7,977 bases of DNA from the NCBI GenBank assembly GCA_964450355.1, contig CAYVDH010000164.1, positions 1-7,977 on the forward strand, given 5' to 3'. This stretch comes from CAYVDH01 sp964450355. Lineage in GTDB: Bacteria; Bacteroidota; Bacteroidia; NS11-12g; UBA955. The notes under the pieces were generated by a model. That model did not search any database. It was given only the letters and a program-made list of their open reading frames with translations, and was not told the origin of the DNA. Within the stretch, counting starts at the first letter, position 1, and every line of letters starts with the position of its first letter. A program made the translations under genes and the position numbers. Below, piece after piece: positions 1-6,568 of this stretch.

Positions 1-388
<388 letters not shown>

Positions 389-438
389 ACCAATCTTTTT
401 TCTCTTACTTTCAATTTTTGTCATTCTTTAAACGTCTT

Positions 439-549
439 TATGGCAACTATAGCATGGGTGTTCACCTCTTCCCATTTCGAACAGAGAAGTTAAGCCCCAT
501 AGCGCAGATGATACTAGTGTTAAAACTGGGAAAGTATGTCGTTGCCAAA
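439..549 (+). rRNA. rrf: 5S ribosomal RNA
   Basis: This is a complete 5S rRNA of about 111 nt. The terminal helix I is visible as TGGCAAC (441-447) pairing with GTTGCCA (541-547). The conserved internal segments TTCGAACAGAGAAGTTAAGC (476-495) and AGCGCAGATGATACT are typical of bacterial 5S. It sits about 50 nt after the 23S end, with no tRNA between, and is followed at once by a terminator. The ends are set from helix I and may be off by one or two bases. A short open frame across it is a chance frame over the RNA gene. Confidence 0.95.
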
Positions 550-557
550 TTTATTCT

Positions 558-593
558 AAAAGCCTCTTTATTTTTTAAAGAGGCTTTTTTTTT
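558..593 (+). terminator. Intrinsic terminator of the rRNA operon
   Basis: AGCCTCTTTA (561-570) pairs perfectly with TAAAGAGGCT (576-585) around a five-T loop. AAA at 558-560 can extend the stem against the T-tract. An unbroken run of T follows from 586 to 593. The position just after 5S and before the next gene fits termination of the rRNA operon. Confidence 0.93.
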
Positions 594-608
594 GTCAATA
601 ATTTAACT

Positions 609-616
609 AAAATTTG
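609..616 (+). promoter_or_regulatory. Possible -7 element for the PaaN gene (weak)
   Basis: AAAATTTG matches the Bacteroidota -7 consensus TAnnTTTG at all defined bases except the first. The only upstream -33 candidate, TTTG at 591-594, directly follows the rRNA terminator T-tract and is spaced only 14 nt away, shorter than the usual 17-23. Only 4 nt separate the element from the ATG, so a transcript from here would be essentially leaderless. No better promoter is visible between the terminator and the gene. Confidence 0.35.
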
Positions 617-620
617 CCCT

Positions 621-2252
621 ATGGAATTATCAAAAATTATCGAAGCCAATAAAAATAGAACTTTTGCCTCTTTCTTTGATGAAAATATCAAAGCTTATGA
701 CGAAAACCTTAACACCAATGGAAAACTTACTTTTCAAAATCAACTCAATAAAAACTTTCAATTTGTCGATTCTAATTCTTTAACCGAATTCTATGGCGAA
801 GAAATTTCTCCATTTTTGCAATTAGGTCTGGGTATTAAATACCCTTTAACCAACCCAGATACTCTCATTTCTAATTCATCATCTGCCTTTAATTCTTGGA
901 AACACGTTGATCTGGATACTAAATACAATATCCTTGTCAATGCACTTAAAAATGTTCAAAGTAGATTCTTTGAACTGGCTTATGCTACCATGCATACCAC
1001 TGGCCAAAGCTTTTTAATGAGCTTCCAAGCCTCAGGACCACATTGCTGCGATAGAGCACTTGAAGTAATGGCTACTGCTTATGAACAATTGACCTATTTC
1101 CCTAAAAACGTTGAATGGGTGAAAAACTTTGGCAAATTTGATCTTAAATTAAATAAAAATTATAAACCAATTCCTAGAGGTATAAGTTTGGCTATTGGTT
1201 GCTCTACTTTCCCTACTTGGAATACTATACCTGGTGTTTTTGCTAGCTTAATAACTGGAAACACAGTCATCATCAAACCTCACCCTAAAGCTGTTTACCC
1301 CATTGCCATTTTTGTTGATGAACTTAAAAAAGAATTAGCAAATAACAATCTTGATACTAACACCATTCAATTAGCTATAGATTCTACTGAAAATCCTTTG
1401 ACTAAAATTTTAGCAGAAAACAAGCAAGTAAAATTGATCGATTACACAGGTGGAAATTTTATGGGTGATTACATAGAAAGTTTAAATAAAGTTTGCTTTA
1501 CTGAAAAAGCTGGAATTAATTCTGTTATCCTACATTCTACTAATGATTTAATGGCTACTTCAGCCAATATTGCTTTTAGTATTAGCCTTTATTCTGGTCA
1601 AATGTGTACAGCTCCACAAAATATTTACATACCAGAAACTGGTATTCAAGTAAATGGTGAAACAATACCATTTGATGCAGTTGTACAAAGTATTACTGAT
1701 GCCATCAATGGGTTGATGAACAACGAAAAAGCTGCTGCACCCACCCTTGGAGCCATTCAAAATGATGCGACCATCAAAAGGATAGAAAATGTAAAATTAA
1801 ACAACAACAATTCTATTGCATGCCAGTCTATCGATGTTAAAAATGCTGAATTTACAGATGCTAGAATTCTATCTCCTTCAGTATTAGTTACTGATAGTGC
1901 TAATAAAGATACTTACTTGAAAGAAGTTTTTGGACCTTTGGTATTTGTTGTTAAAACCAAAAACAATCAAGAAAGCCTTGAAATAGTTAAACAATCTGCC
2001 GAAAATCATGGAGCAATTACCTGCTTGTGTTATTCTACTGACAATGAATTTAATCAAAAAGTAGAAGATGAAATGAATTCTGTTTTCACCCCAGTTTCCT
2101 TTAATTTTAAAGGAGCCGCCTTTGTTAATCAACATGCTGCTTTCTCAGATTTTCATGTCAGTGGCGGAAATCCATCAGGAAATGCTACTTTCACAAATGC
2201 AGATTTTATAAATAAACGTTATATATGGATAGGAAATAGATATATGTTGTAA
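621..2252 (+). CDS. paaN: PaaN-type aldehyde dehydrogenase (phenylacetate degradation family)
   Basis: This 543-residue protein is an NAD(P)-dependent aldehyde dehydrogenase related to the PaaN group of phenylacetic acid degradation proteins, whose usual length is about 550. Visible motifs in order are FPTWNTIPG with the active-site Asn at N201, the cofactor-site Lys in VIIKPH (K219), the nucleotide-loop motif YTGGNFMG (275-282), the general-base Glu E295 and the catalytic Cys C329 in SGQMCTAPQ. All key catalytic residues are present, so it should be active. In the related PaaZ, the dehydrogenase domain oxidises the ring-opened CoA-thioester semialdehyde. This protein is that domain alone, with no fused MaoC-type hydratase. 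The cytoplasm is the expected location, as no signal peptide is seen. No other paa gene is in the window, so the phenylacetate role comes from family membership only; a more general aldehyde oxidation role is the alternative. Confidence 0.82.
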   Translation: MELSKIIEANKNRTFASFFDENIKAYDENLNTNGKLTFQNQLNKNFQFVDSNSLTEFYGEEISPFLQLGLGIKYPLTNPDTLISNSSSAFNSWKHVDLDTKYNILVNALKNVQSRFFELAYATMHTTGQSFLMSFQASGPHCCDRALEVMATAYEQLTYFPKNVEWVKNFGKFDLKLNKNYKPIPRGISLAIGCSTFPTWNTIPGVFASLITGNTVIIKPHPKAVYPIAIFVDELKKELANNNLDTNTIQLAIDSTENPLTKILAENKQVKLIDYTGGNFMGDYIESLNKVCFTEKAGINSVILHSTNDLMATSANIAFSISLYSGQMCTAPQNIYIPETGIQVNGETIPFDAVVQSITDAINGLMNNEKAAAPTLGAIQNDATIKRIENVKLNNNNSIACQSIDVKNAEFTDARILSPSVLVTDSANKDTYLKEVFGPLVFVVKTKNNQESLEIVKQSAENHGAITCLCYSTDNEFNQKVEDEMNSVFTPVSFNFKGAAFVNQHAAFSDFHVSGGNPSGNATFTNADFINKRYIWIGNRYML

Positions 2253-2274
2253 CAAGTATTTAAATTTAACTTTG
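2247..2274 (+). promoter_or_regulatory. Bacteroidota-type promoter for the YceI lipoprotein gene
   Basis: TAACTTTG at 2267-2274 is an exact match to the -7 consensus TAnnTTTG. TTG at 2247-2249 serves as the -33 element with a 17-nt spacer. That TTG is the last sense codon of paaN, so the promoter overlaps the end of the upstream gene. The predicted transcript start lies only about 6-7 nt before the ATG at 2286. Confidence 0.7.
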
Positions 2275-2285
2275 CAATCAATATT

Positions 2286-2951
2286 ATGAAAAAAATTATT
2301 TTAAGCGCAGCCGTTTTATCTTTATTGGTATCGGCTTGTAACAACCAAACAGCAACACAAGCAACAGGTGAACAAGTAGCTGCTACTGATTCAGTAGGTG
2401 CAAATTACACTGTTGATGCTGCTACTTCTATTTTAAATTGGGAAGCTACCAAAATAGTAGGTGGTCACAATGGAACAATTTCATTGACAGATGGTAGCTT
2501 AACTATTAAAGATGGCAACATCAGTTCTGGTGGTTTCAATGTTAATATGTCAACAATAAAAGTGTTAGACATTACAGACCCTAAAATGAATGGTGATTTA
2601 GTAGGTCACTTAAGTGCACCTGATTTTTTTGATGTAGCAAAATACCCTACAGGTAAATTTGAAATCACTAAATCAGACGTATTAACTGGTGATGCAGCTG
2701 GAAATACACACATGATTTCTGGTAACTTAACTTTAAAAGATTCTGTTAAAAACATTTCTTTCCCAGCTAAAGTAGCAATGAACAACGATGAATTAACTGC
2801 AGATGGCGAAGTTGTTATCAACAGATTACAATGGGGTATTATCTATAACTCAGCTACTGCTTCACCAGCAGATATGTTGAAAAAATTAGGTGACAAAGCC
2901 ATTAAAGACGAAGTTAAGATTAAAATTTCTCTTAAAGCTAAAAAAGGATAA
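2286..2951 (+). CDS. YceI-family lipoprotein (polyisoprenoid-binding-like)
   Basis: This is a 221-residue protein with a lipoprotein signal. The positively charged MKK start and hydrophobic core lead to a lipobox VSAC with the lipidated Cys at C18. A Thr/Gln/Ala-rich linker (about 19-39) precedes the YceI domain, which runs from YTVD at 41-44 to the C-terminus. Typical YceI features are the opening strand with ILNWEATK, the TDGSLTIKDG segment, the VNMSTIKV strand and the LSAPDFFDVAKYPTGKFE block. YceI proteins form a lipocalin-like barrel that binds long isoprenoid or other amphipathic chains; the ligand here is unknown. No acidic run follows Cys18, so there is no clear surface-export signal and a periplasm-facing anchor is likelier. 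The gene has its own promoter and a strong terminator, so it looks monocistronic. Confidence 0.92.
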   Translation: MKKIILSAAVLSLLVSACNNQTATQATGEQVAATDSVGANYTVDAATSILNWEATKIVGGHNGTISLTDGSLTIKDGNISSGGFNVNMSTIKVLDITDPKMNGDLVGHLSAPDFFDVAKYPTGKFEITKSDVLTGDAAGNTHMISGNLTLKDSVKNISFPAKVAMNNDELTADGEVVINRLQWGIIYNSATASPADMLKKLGDKAIKDEVKIKISLKAKKG

Positions 2952-2972
2952 TTATTGATTTTTTAAATTTTT

Positions 2973-3010
2973 AATTGCCTCGACATTTTATGTTGAGGCA
3001 ATTTTTTTTT
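2973..3010 (+). terminator. Intrinsic terminator after the YceI gene
   Basis: AATTGCCTCGACA (2973-2985) pairs with TGTTGAGGCAATT (2991-3003) in a 13-bp stem with one G-T pair and a 5-nt loop. A T-run continues to 3010. It lies about 20 nt after the YceI stop codon and separates that gene from the following operon. Confidence 0.93.
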
Positions 3011-3034
3011 AACATTAAATTCATCTTTTTTTAT

Positions 3035-3042
3035 TAATATTG
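3035..3042 (+). promoter_or_regulatory. Likely -7 promoter element for the rsmD-coaD operon
   Basis: TAATATTG differs from TAnnTTTG at one position. It lies 10 nt before the ATG at 3053, nearly the same spacing as at the YceI gene (11 nt), and both starts have the same ATTATGAAAAA context. No clear TTG is present at the right distance upstream, where the sequence is the T-run of the preceding terminator. It is the only promoter candidate seen for the four-gene operon. Confidence 0.45.
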
Positions 3043-3052
3043 CATGAATATT

Positions 3053-3580
3053 ATGAAAAAGTATTTAGGTGTAGTTTTTTTTGGAGTATCTGCCATTGTT
3101 TTGGCTTTTTTGCTTTATTTTTCAGTAGCTGACGAAATAGCCAAAAGACAAAATACAGAAAAAATTGAAACAATGATTAAAGGCCGATTAGATAGCCTTA
3201 AAATGATGCAAGTAGCATACAAGGACATGAAAGGCGATTATGCTAATAATTTTGACGACCTTTTTAATTTTATGAAAAATGGGAAAATTGCCAAATTAAA
3301 ACAAGTTGGTGATGTGGATGGTGAAGTAGTTAATGTAAAACAAGACACTATTTTTGTCAATCCTATCCTTGAATTATTTAAAAATGAAAATGTCAAAATT
3401 GACCACATGAGATTTGTTCCACCTTATGATACTGCTAAATTCAAAATGGCATCAGCCAGAATCATGAAAAACAACATCAGTGTTCCTGTTTTTGAAATTG
3501 AAGATCCTCACCCAGTTGGTGAAAAAGCCCTTAAAATAGGAGATATAAACGATGCAGTTACAACAGGAAATTGGAAATAA
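3053..3580 (+). CDS. Single-pass membrane-anchored protein of unknown function
   Basis: This 175-residue protein starts MKKYLG and has one hydrophobic segment at about residues 7-25, followed by a polar domain expected on the periplasmic side. After the membrane anchor comes a charged helix, then MMQVAYKDMKGDYANNFDDLFNF-like sequence (residues about 51-73). The Q-x-A-Y, G-x-Y and F-x-x-L-x-x-F spacing recalls pseudopilin-like proteins, but that likeness is weak and no prepilin peptidase site is evident. The C-terminal half contains VNPILELF and MRFVPPYDT. ATG at 3044 is in frame three codons upstream. I prefer 3053 because the predicted transcript start falls between the two. It is the first gene of the operon and its last 29 nt overlap the DUF3822 gene. 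I recall similar unnamed proteins in Bacteroidota but cannot assign a function. Confidence 0.8.
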   Translation: MKKYLGVVFFGVSAIVLAFLLYFSVADEIAKRQNTEKIETMIKGRLDSLKMMQVAYKDMKGDYANNFDDLFNFMKNGKIAKLKQVGDVDGEVVNVKQDTIFVNPILELFKNENVKIDHMRFVPPYDTAKFKMASARIMKNNISVPVFEIEDPHPVGEKALKIGDINDAVTTGNWK

Positions 3581-4274
3581 AAATCAGCTAATTGCTGAAG
3601 ATTATTTTCAAAGTGACATTGTTGTCTCTCTCTGTAATTTGTACATTCATTCCTATTTTGATTCTATCTTATATGCTGTTTACGAAAGCTTTTCAAAAAA
3701 GTTAGTTGCCTATGCCTTGTTTCATGCAAATCAAAAATGTCCATGGGAAAACCTAAGTTTTAATAAAATCATTTACTTAAATTCTAGTGCTTCCATTAGC
3801 ATTATACCCTCTGATTTTATTGAATATAAATCCAGTTCAAGTCCAGATAAACCAATATTTAAATTTCAACAAGATACACCAAACCATAAGCATCTTACTG
3901 AAATCTTGTTTACATCCGAACTTTCAATAAATTCTGCAAATCACCTTTACTTATTCTCTGAAAAAACTTCGGTAGTCATGGTCTATTTTCATCAAGGGAG
4001 TTTGAAGTTTTGTAATTCTTTCAATATCCAATCCATTGAAGAAATTACCTATTTTGCTTTGAGTATTCTGGAGTCTGAGGATGTGCAGCCTGATCAAGTA
4101 GTATTAAAATTGGATTACAGTTTACAAGAACATTATCCCGAATTATTGAAAGAAATAAATCATTACATTCCTCAATCTCATTGGCTTGAAATTAAAAATG
4201 AAAGCCTTAATAATACAACTTTAGACATTAAAAATAGATTCTATTTTGTGCAAACTCTCAATGAATGCGAATAG
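3552..4274 (+). CDS. DUF3822 family protein
   Basis: This 240-residue cytoplasmic protein has no signal peptide or membrane segment. It resembles the DUF3822 family of Bacteroidota, proteins of roughly 250-270 residues commonly encoded directly upstream of rsmD. Family-like features are the NHLYLFSEKTSVVMVYFHQG region in the middle (the family is thought to have an actin-like ATPase fold), the following FNIQSIEEITYFAL block, and a C-terminus ending LNECE. The function of the family is unknown. The start lies within the end of the previous gene (29-nt overlap), and no later Met gives a plausible full-length protein. The stop overlaps the rsmD start by 10 nt, which favours coupled translation. 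The family call is by recognition of pattern and context, not by a search. Confidence 0.75.
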   Translation: MQLQQEIGNKNQLIAEDYFQSDIVVSLCNLYIHSYFDSILYAVYESFSKKLVAYALFHANQKCPWENLSFNKIIYLNSSASISIIPSDFIEYKSSSSPDKPIFKFQQDTPNHKHLTEILFTSELSINSANHLYLFSEKTSVVMVYFHQGSLKFCNSFNIQSIEEITYFALSILESEDVQPDQVVLKLDYSLQEHYPELLKEINHYIPQSHWLEIKNESLNNTTLDIKNRFYFVQTLNECE

Positions 4275-4810
4275 TTAAAGGGAATTTTAAAGGGTATCAA
4301 TTTAAACAATTTAAAGGAAATCACACTCGTCCAACAACAGATTACTGCAAAGAATCTTTGTTTAGCTTTTTGGAAAACCACTTGGATTTTAATCAACTCA
4401 ATGTTTTAGATTTATATTCAGGAACTGGTAATGTGTCTCTCGAATTTTTATCAAGAGGAGCCAATTCTTTGGTCAGTATCGACATTAATTCTTTGAATAT
4501 TTCTTACATCAATAACATCAAAAAAGAATTACAAATAAAACAATGGGACATCATCAAACAAGAAGCCATTCATTACATCAGTAAAAATGAACGCCTTTTT
4601 AATTTAATATTTGCAGACCCACCATACAACGACCCCAATGTTTTTAACCTCATACAAGCCATTGTTCAATCAGATAATTTTACCCAAAACAATGCAATAT
4701 TTATTTTGGAACACGAAACTAGATTGAAATTCAATAATGAATACTTATTTTTGAATAAAGAATATGGAAATACTACGTTTAGTTTTTTCAAATTCAATAA
4801 AACATTATGA
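4265..4810 (+). CDS. rsmD: 16S rRNA (guanine(966)-N2)-methyltransferase RsmD
   Basis: RsmD methylates G966 of 16S rRNA, using S-adenosylmethionine, during assembly of the small ribosomal subunit. The 181-residue length is normal. Motifs are the N-terminal RIVKGNFKG, the RPTTD signature at 22-26 followed by KESLF, the SAM-binding motif I VLDLYSGTGN at 47-56, the acidic ribose-contacting end of strand 2 (SIDIN), and the catalytic motif IV DPPY at 118-121. The gene overlaps the DUF3822 stop by 10 nt and shares ATGA with coaD (4807-4810), a 4-nt overlap. The rsmD-coaD pairing is common in bacteria and supports both names. I see no Shine-Dalgarno site, as is usual for this phylum. Confidence 0.95.
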   Translation: MRIVKGNFKGYQFKQFKGNHTRPTTDYCKESLFSFLENHLDFNQLNVLDLYSGTGNVSLEFLSRGANSLVSIDINSLNISYINNIKKELQIKQWDIIKQEAIHYISKNERLFNLIFADPPYNDPNVFNLIQAIVQSDNFTQNNAIFILEHETRLKFNNEYLFLNKEYGNTTFSFFKFNKTL

Positions 4811-5271
4811 GTAAAATTGCGATTTTCCCAGGGTCTTTTGACCCCATCACAAGAGGCCATGTTGATATAGTAAACAAAGGGCTTTTGATATTTGATAAAA
4901 TCATTATTTCTATAGGTATCAATGCCAAAAAAACATCCTTATTTTCACTAGAACAGAGAATGGATTGGATCAAAGAAACATTTAAAGACAACGCGAAAGT
5001 TGATGTTCAAAGTTATCAAGGTTTAACTATTGATTTTTGCAAACAAGTAGATGCGCAATTTATTTTAAGAGGATTGCGTTCTCCAGGAGATTTTGAATAC
5101 GAACAAAACATAGCCTATGCCAATAAAGAAATGGTGCCAGATATTGAAACAGTTTTTTTACTTTCTGGATTGTCTTATTCCAACATCAGCTCTACCATTG
5201 TTAGAGACATCATCATTCACAAAGGCAATTTTCAGAAATTTGTTCCTGAAGGCTTAAACATCACCATTTAA
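4807..5271 (+). CDS. coaD: Phosphopantetheine adenylyltransferase CoaD
   Basis: CoaD catalyses the penultimate step of coenzyme A synthesis, transferring AMP from ATP to 4'-phosphopantetheine to give dephospho-CoA and pyrophosphate in the cytoplasm. The 154-residue size is standard. The nucleotidyltransferase TxGH motif is TRGH at 15-18, preceded by FPGSFDP at 7-13. RGLR at 88-91 and ISST with R133 at 127-133 complete the ATP and substrate sites. The start codon overlaps the rsmD stop as ATGA, suggesting translational coupling. The end overlaps the convergent NUDIX gene by 11 bp, so no terminator lies between them and the coaD transcript must run into the antisense of NUDIX unless stopped by another means. 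Confidence 0.96.
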   Translation: MSKIAIFPGSFDPITRGHVDIVNKGLLIFDKIIISIGINAKKTSLFSLEQRMDWIKETFKDNAKVDVQSYQGLTIDFCKQVDAQFILRGLRSPGDFEYEQNIAYANKEMVPDIETVFLLSGLSYSNISSTIVRDIIIHKGNFQKFVPEGLNITI

Positions 5272-5863
5272 TCAAATTAAGAACCAGTTTGATGCTGTCA
5301 TAAGTTTTGAATTGAGGGGAGATGATGAATTCTTTGTTCACCCATTTTACTTCAGTGATGCTTTCTTCCAACTGCGGGGTAAGTTTTTCTTCGCCCCAAG
5401 CTATCATGTAATACCAATTGGTTTTTTTCAAAATCCATTTTCCCTTAAGAAAATAGGCGTGATAAGTTGTAGTCAATTTTTTCTTTAGCCCTAAAAAAGA
5501 AATTCCACATTCTTCATGAACTTCTCTCAGAGCGGTTAATGAAATGTCTTCTCCTTTTTCATTTTTCCCCTTTGGTAAATCCCATAGTCCGTGACGTTTG
5601 ATTAACAGTAACTCTTTTTTTTGATTAAAAACAACACCTCCGCCTGCTTTAATAGGCTTAAATAATTTTTTAATGCTATTAAACGTTTTGGTAGCATCCT
5701 TACTGAACAGTTCAATTAAATTATCTCCCTGGTAAGTTCCATTCAATAATTGATAAACAATTTGATTAGGATTTTCAGTTACCTCTTTGTTTTTTTCTAC
5801 ATTGAATATAATTAGTTGATATTGATTGATGAATAAGGTATATTTTTGTTGCTTTAATTTCAT
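5261..5863 (-). CDS. NUDIX hydrolase
   Basis: This 200-residue protein is a NUDIX pyrophosphohydrolase. The full Nudix box GX5EX7REUXEEXGU lies at residues 99-121, with G99, E105, R113, E114, E117, E118, G120 and I121 all present, so metal-dependent hydrolysis of a nucleoside diphosphate-linked substrate is expected. It is preceded by AGGGVVFN (73-80) and LIKRHGLWDLPKGK (87-100). A roughly 70-residue N-terminal extension precedes the fold, as in related Bacteroidota proteins. The substrate cannot be told from sequence. I chose the start at 5863 because the longer frame (to 5932) would run into pyrE and the -7 element at 5878-5885 lies just upstream of 5863. The start codon shares the CATG at 5861-5864 with pyrE, and the tail overlaps coaD. 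Confidence 0.92.
   Translation of the reverse strand: MKLKQQKYTLFINQYQLIIFNVEKNKEVTENPNQIVYQLLNGTYQGDNLIELFSKDATKTFNSIKKLFKPIKAGGGVVFNQKKELLLIKRHGLWDLPKGKNEKGEDISLTALREVHEECGISFLGLKKKLTTTYHAYFLKGKWILKKTNWYYMIAWGEEKLTPQLEESITEVKWVNKEFIISPQFKTYDSIKLVLNLIKW
5816..5848 (+). promoter_or_regulatory. Promoter for pyrE, inside the NUDIX coding region
   Basis: TATTTTTG at 5841-5848 matches TAnnTTTG exactly. TTG at 5816-5818 is a -33 candidate with a 22-nt spacer; another TTG at 5822-5824 would give 16 nt. The element is 13 nt before the pyrE ATG at 5862. It lies wholly within the first codons of the minus-strand NUDIX gene. Confidence 0.65.
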
Positions 5864-6503
5864 GATGAACGATTTAACAAAAATAGCGGAATATTTATTA
5901 AAATGCGAAGCAGTAAAATTAAGCCCAGACAATCCATTTACTTGGACCAGCGGATTAAAATCACCTATTTATTGTGATAACAGGGTTACATTGTCATATC
6001 CTGAAATAAGAAAATTCATCACTCAATCGTTGGTTGAAGCCATAAAAAAGCAATTTCCTGAATGCGATGCCATAGCAGGAGTTGCTACAGCAGGCATTGC
6101 TCAAGGAGCATTGATAGCAGATAGTTTGAATCTGCCTTTTGCCTACGTAAGACCTGAGCCCAAAAAACACGGTTTGAAAAACAGCATAGAAGGAAGATTG
6201 AGTATAGATTCTAAAATTGTAGTGGTTGAAGATTTAATCAGCACAGGAAAAAGCAGTCTAAAATCCGTGGATGATTTAAGAGAAAGTGGTCATCAGGTTT
6301 TGGGATTGGTATCCATATTCAATTATGGTTTTGTTGAGACAAAAACTATTTTTAAGGAGAAAAATTGCGAGTATCTATCATTGTGTCATTTTAAAACTTT
6401 AGCAGAAGTAGCTTCAAAAGAAAATTACATTTCGCAAGAGCAACTTGATAACATATTAAAATGGAACGAAGACCCTAAGGGGTGGAGTGATGCGGTGATT
6501 TAG
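5862..6503 (+). CDS. pyrE: Orotate phosphoribosyltransferase PyrE
   Basis: PyrE joins orotate to PRPP to form orotidine 5'-monophosphate in de novo pyrimidine synthesis. The 213-residue length is typical. Visible motifs are FTWTSGLKSPIYCDNR (26-41) for orotate and PRPP contacts, GVATAGI (73-79), the mobile catalytic loop YVRPEPKKHG (95-104) with its lysines and H103, and the PRPP-binding loop VVVEDLISTGKSS (120-132). Two adjacent ATG codons, 5862 and 5865, are possible starts; both are downstream of the predicted transcript start. A longer frame back to a TTG at 5826 would span the promoter and is rejected. The gene is head-to-head with NUDIX. No attenuator or clear terminator is visible, so regulation cannot be read from the sequence. 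Confidence 0.96.
   Translation: MMNDLTKIAEYLLKCEAVKLSPDNPFTWTSGLKSPIYCDNRVTLSYPEIRKFITQSLVEAIKKQFPECDAIAGVATAGIAQGALIADSLNLPFAYVRPEPKKHGLKNSIEGRLSIDSKIVVVEDLISTGKSSLKSVDDLRESGHQVLGLVSIFNYGFVETKTIFKEKNCEYLSLCHFKTLAEVASKENYISQEQLDNILKWNEDPKGWSDAVI
5878..5885 (-). promoter_or_regulatory. -7 promoter element for the NUDIX gene, inside pyrE
   Basis: Read on the minus strand this is TATTTTTG, an exact TAnnTTTG match, 14 nt before the NUDIX ATG. No clear TTG lies 17-23 nt upstream, so the -33 part is weak. It falls within the first ten codons of pyrE and mirrors the pyrE element across the shared CATG. Confidence 0.5.
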
Positions 6504-6568
6504 AATTTAATAAAGTTTATTTTTTTTAGAATATTAATTTATCTTGAAGCTCTTTTTTTTCGGATATG

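Noticed and set aside
418..606. 62-residue open frame on the plus strand
   Set aside because: It lies over the 5S rRNA and the terminator hairpin and encodes nothing recognisable.
1560..2135. Two antisense open frames opposite the PaaN gene
   Set aside because: They lie within a well-supported aldehyde dehydrogenase gene, show no domain and have no promoter; they are frame shadows.
2606..2821. Antisense open frame within the YceI gene
   Set aside because: It is a shadow of a clear lipoprotein gene and shows no own signals.
4666..4991. Two antisense open frames opposite rsmD and coaD
   Set aside because: Both strands cannot reasonably encode these; the plus-strand proteins carry complete family motifs.
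5826..5861. N-terminal extension of pyrE from a TTG codon
   Set aside because: It would run through the TATTTTTG promoter element and add residues not typical of PyrE.
5864..5932. N-terminal extension of the NUDIX protein
   Set aside because: It would overlap pyrE coding sequence by 70 bp and cover the NUDIX -7 element; the later Met gives a normal start.
6509..6521. AATAAA-G-TTTATT inverted repeat with a following T-run, as a pyrE terminator
   Set aside because: The stem is only A-T pairs and the loop is a single base, so it would not form a stable hairpin.
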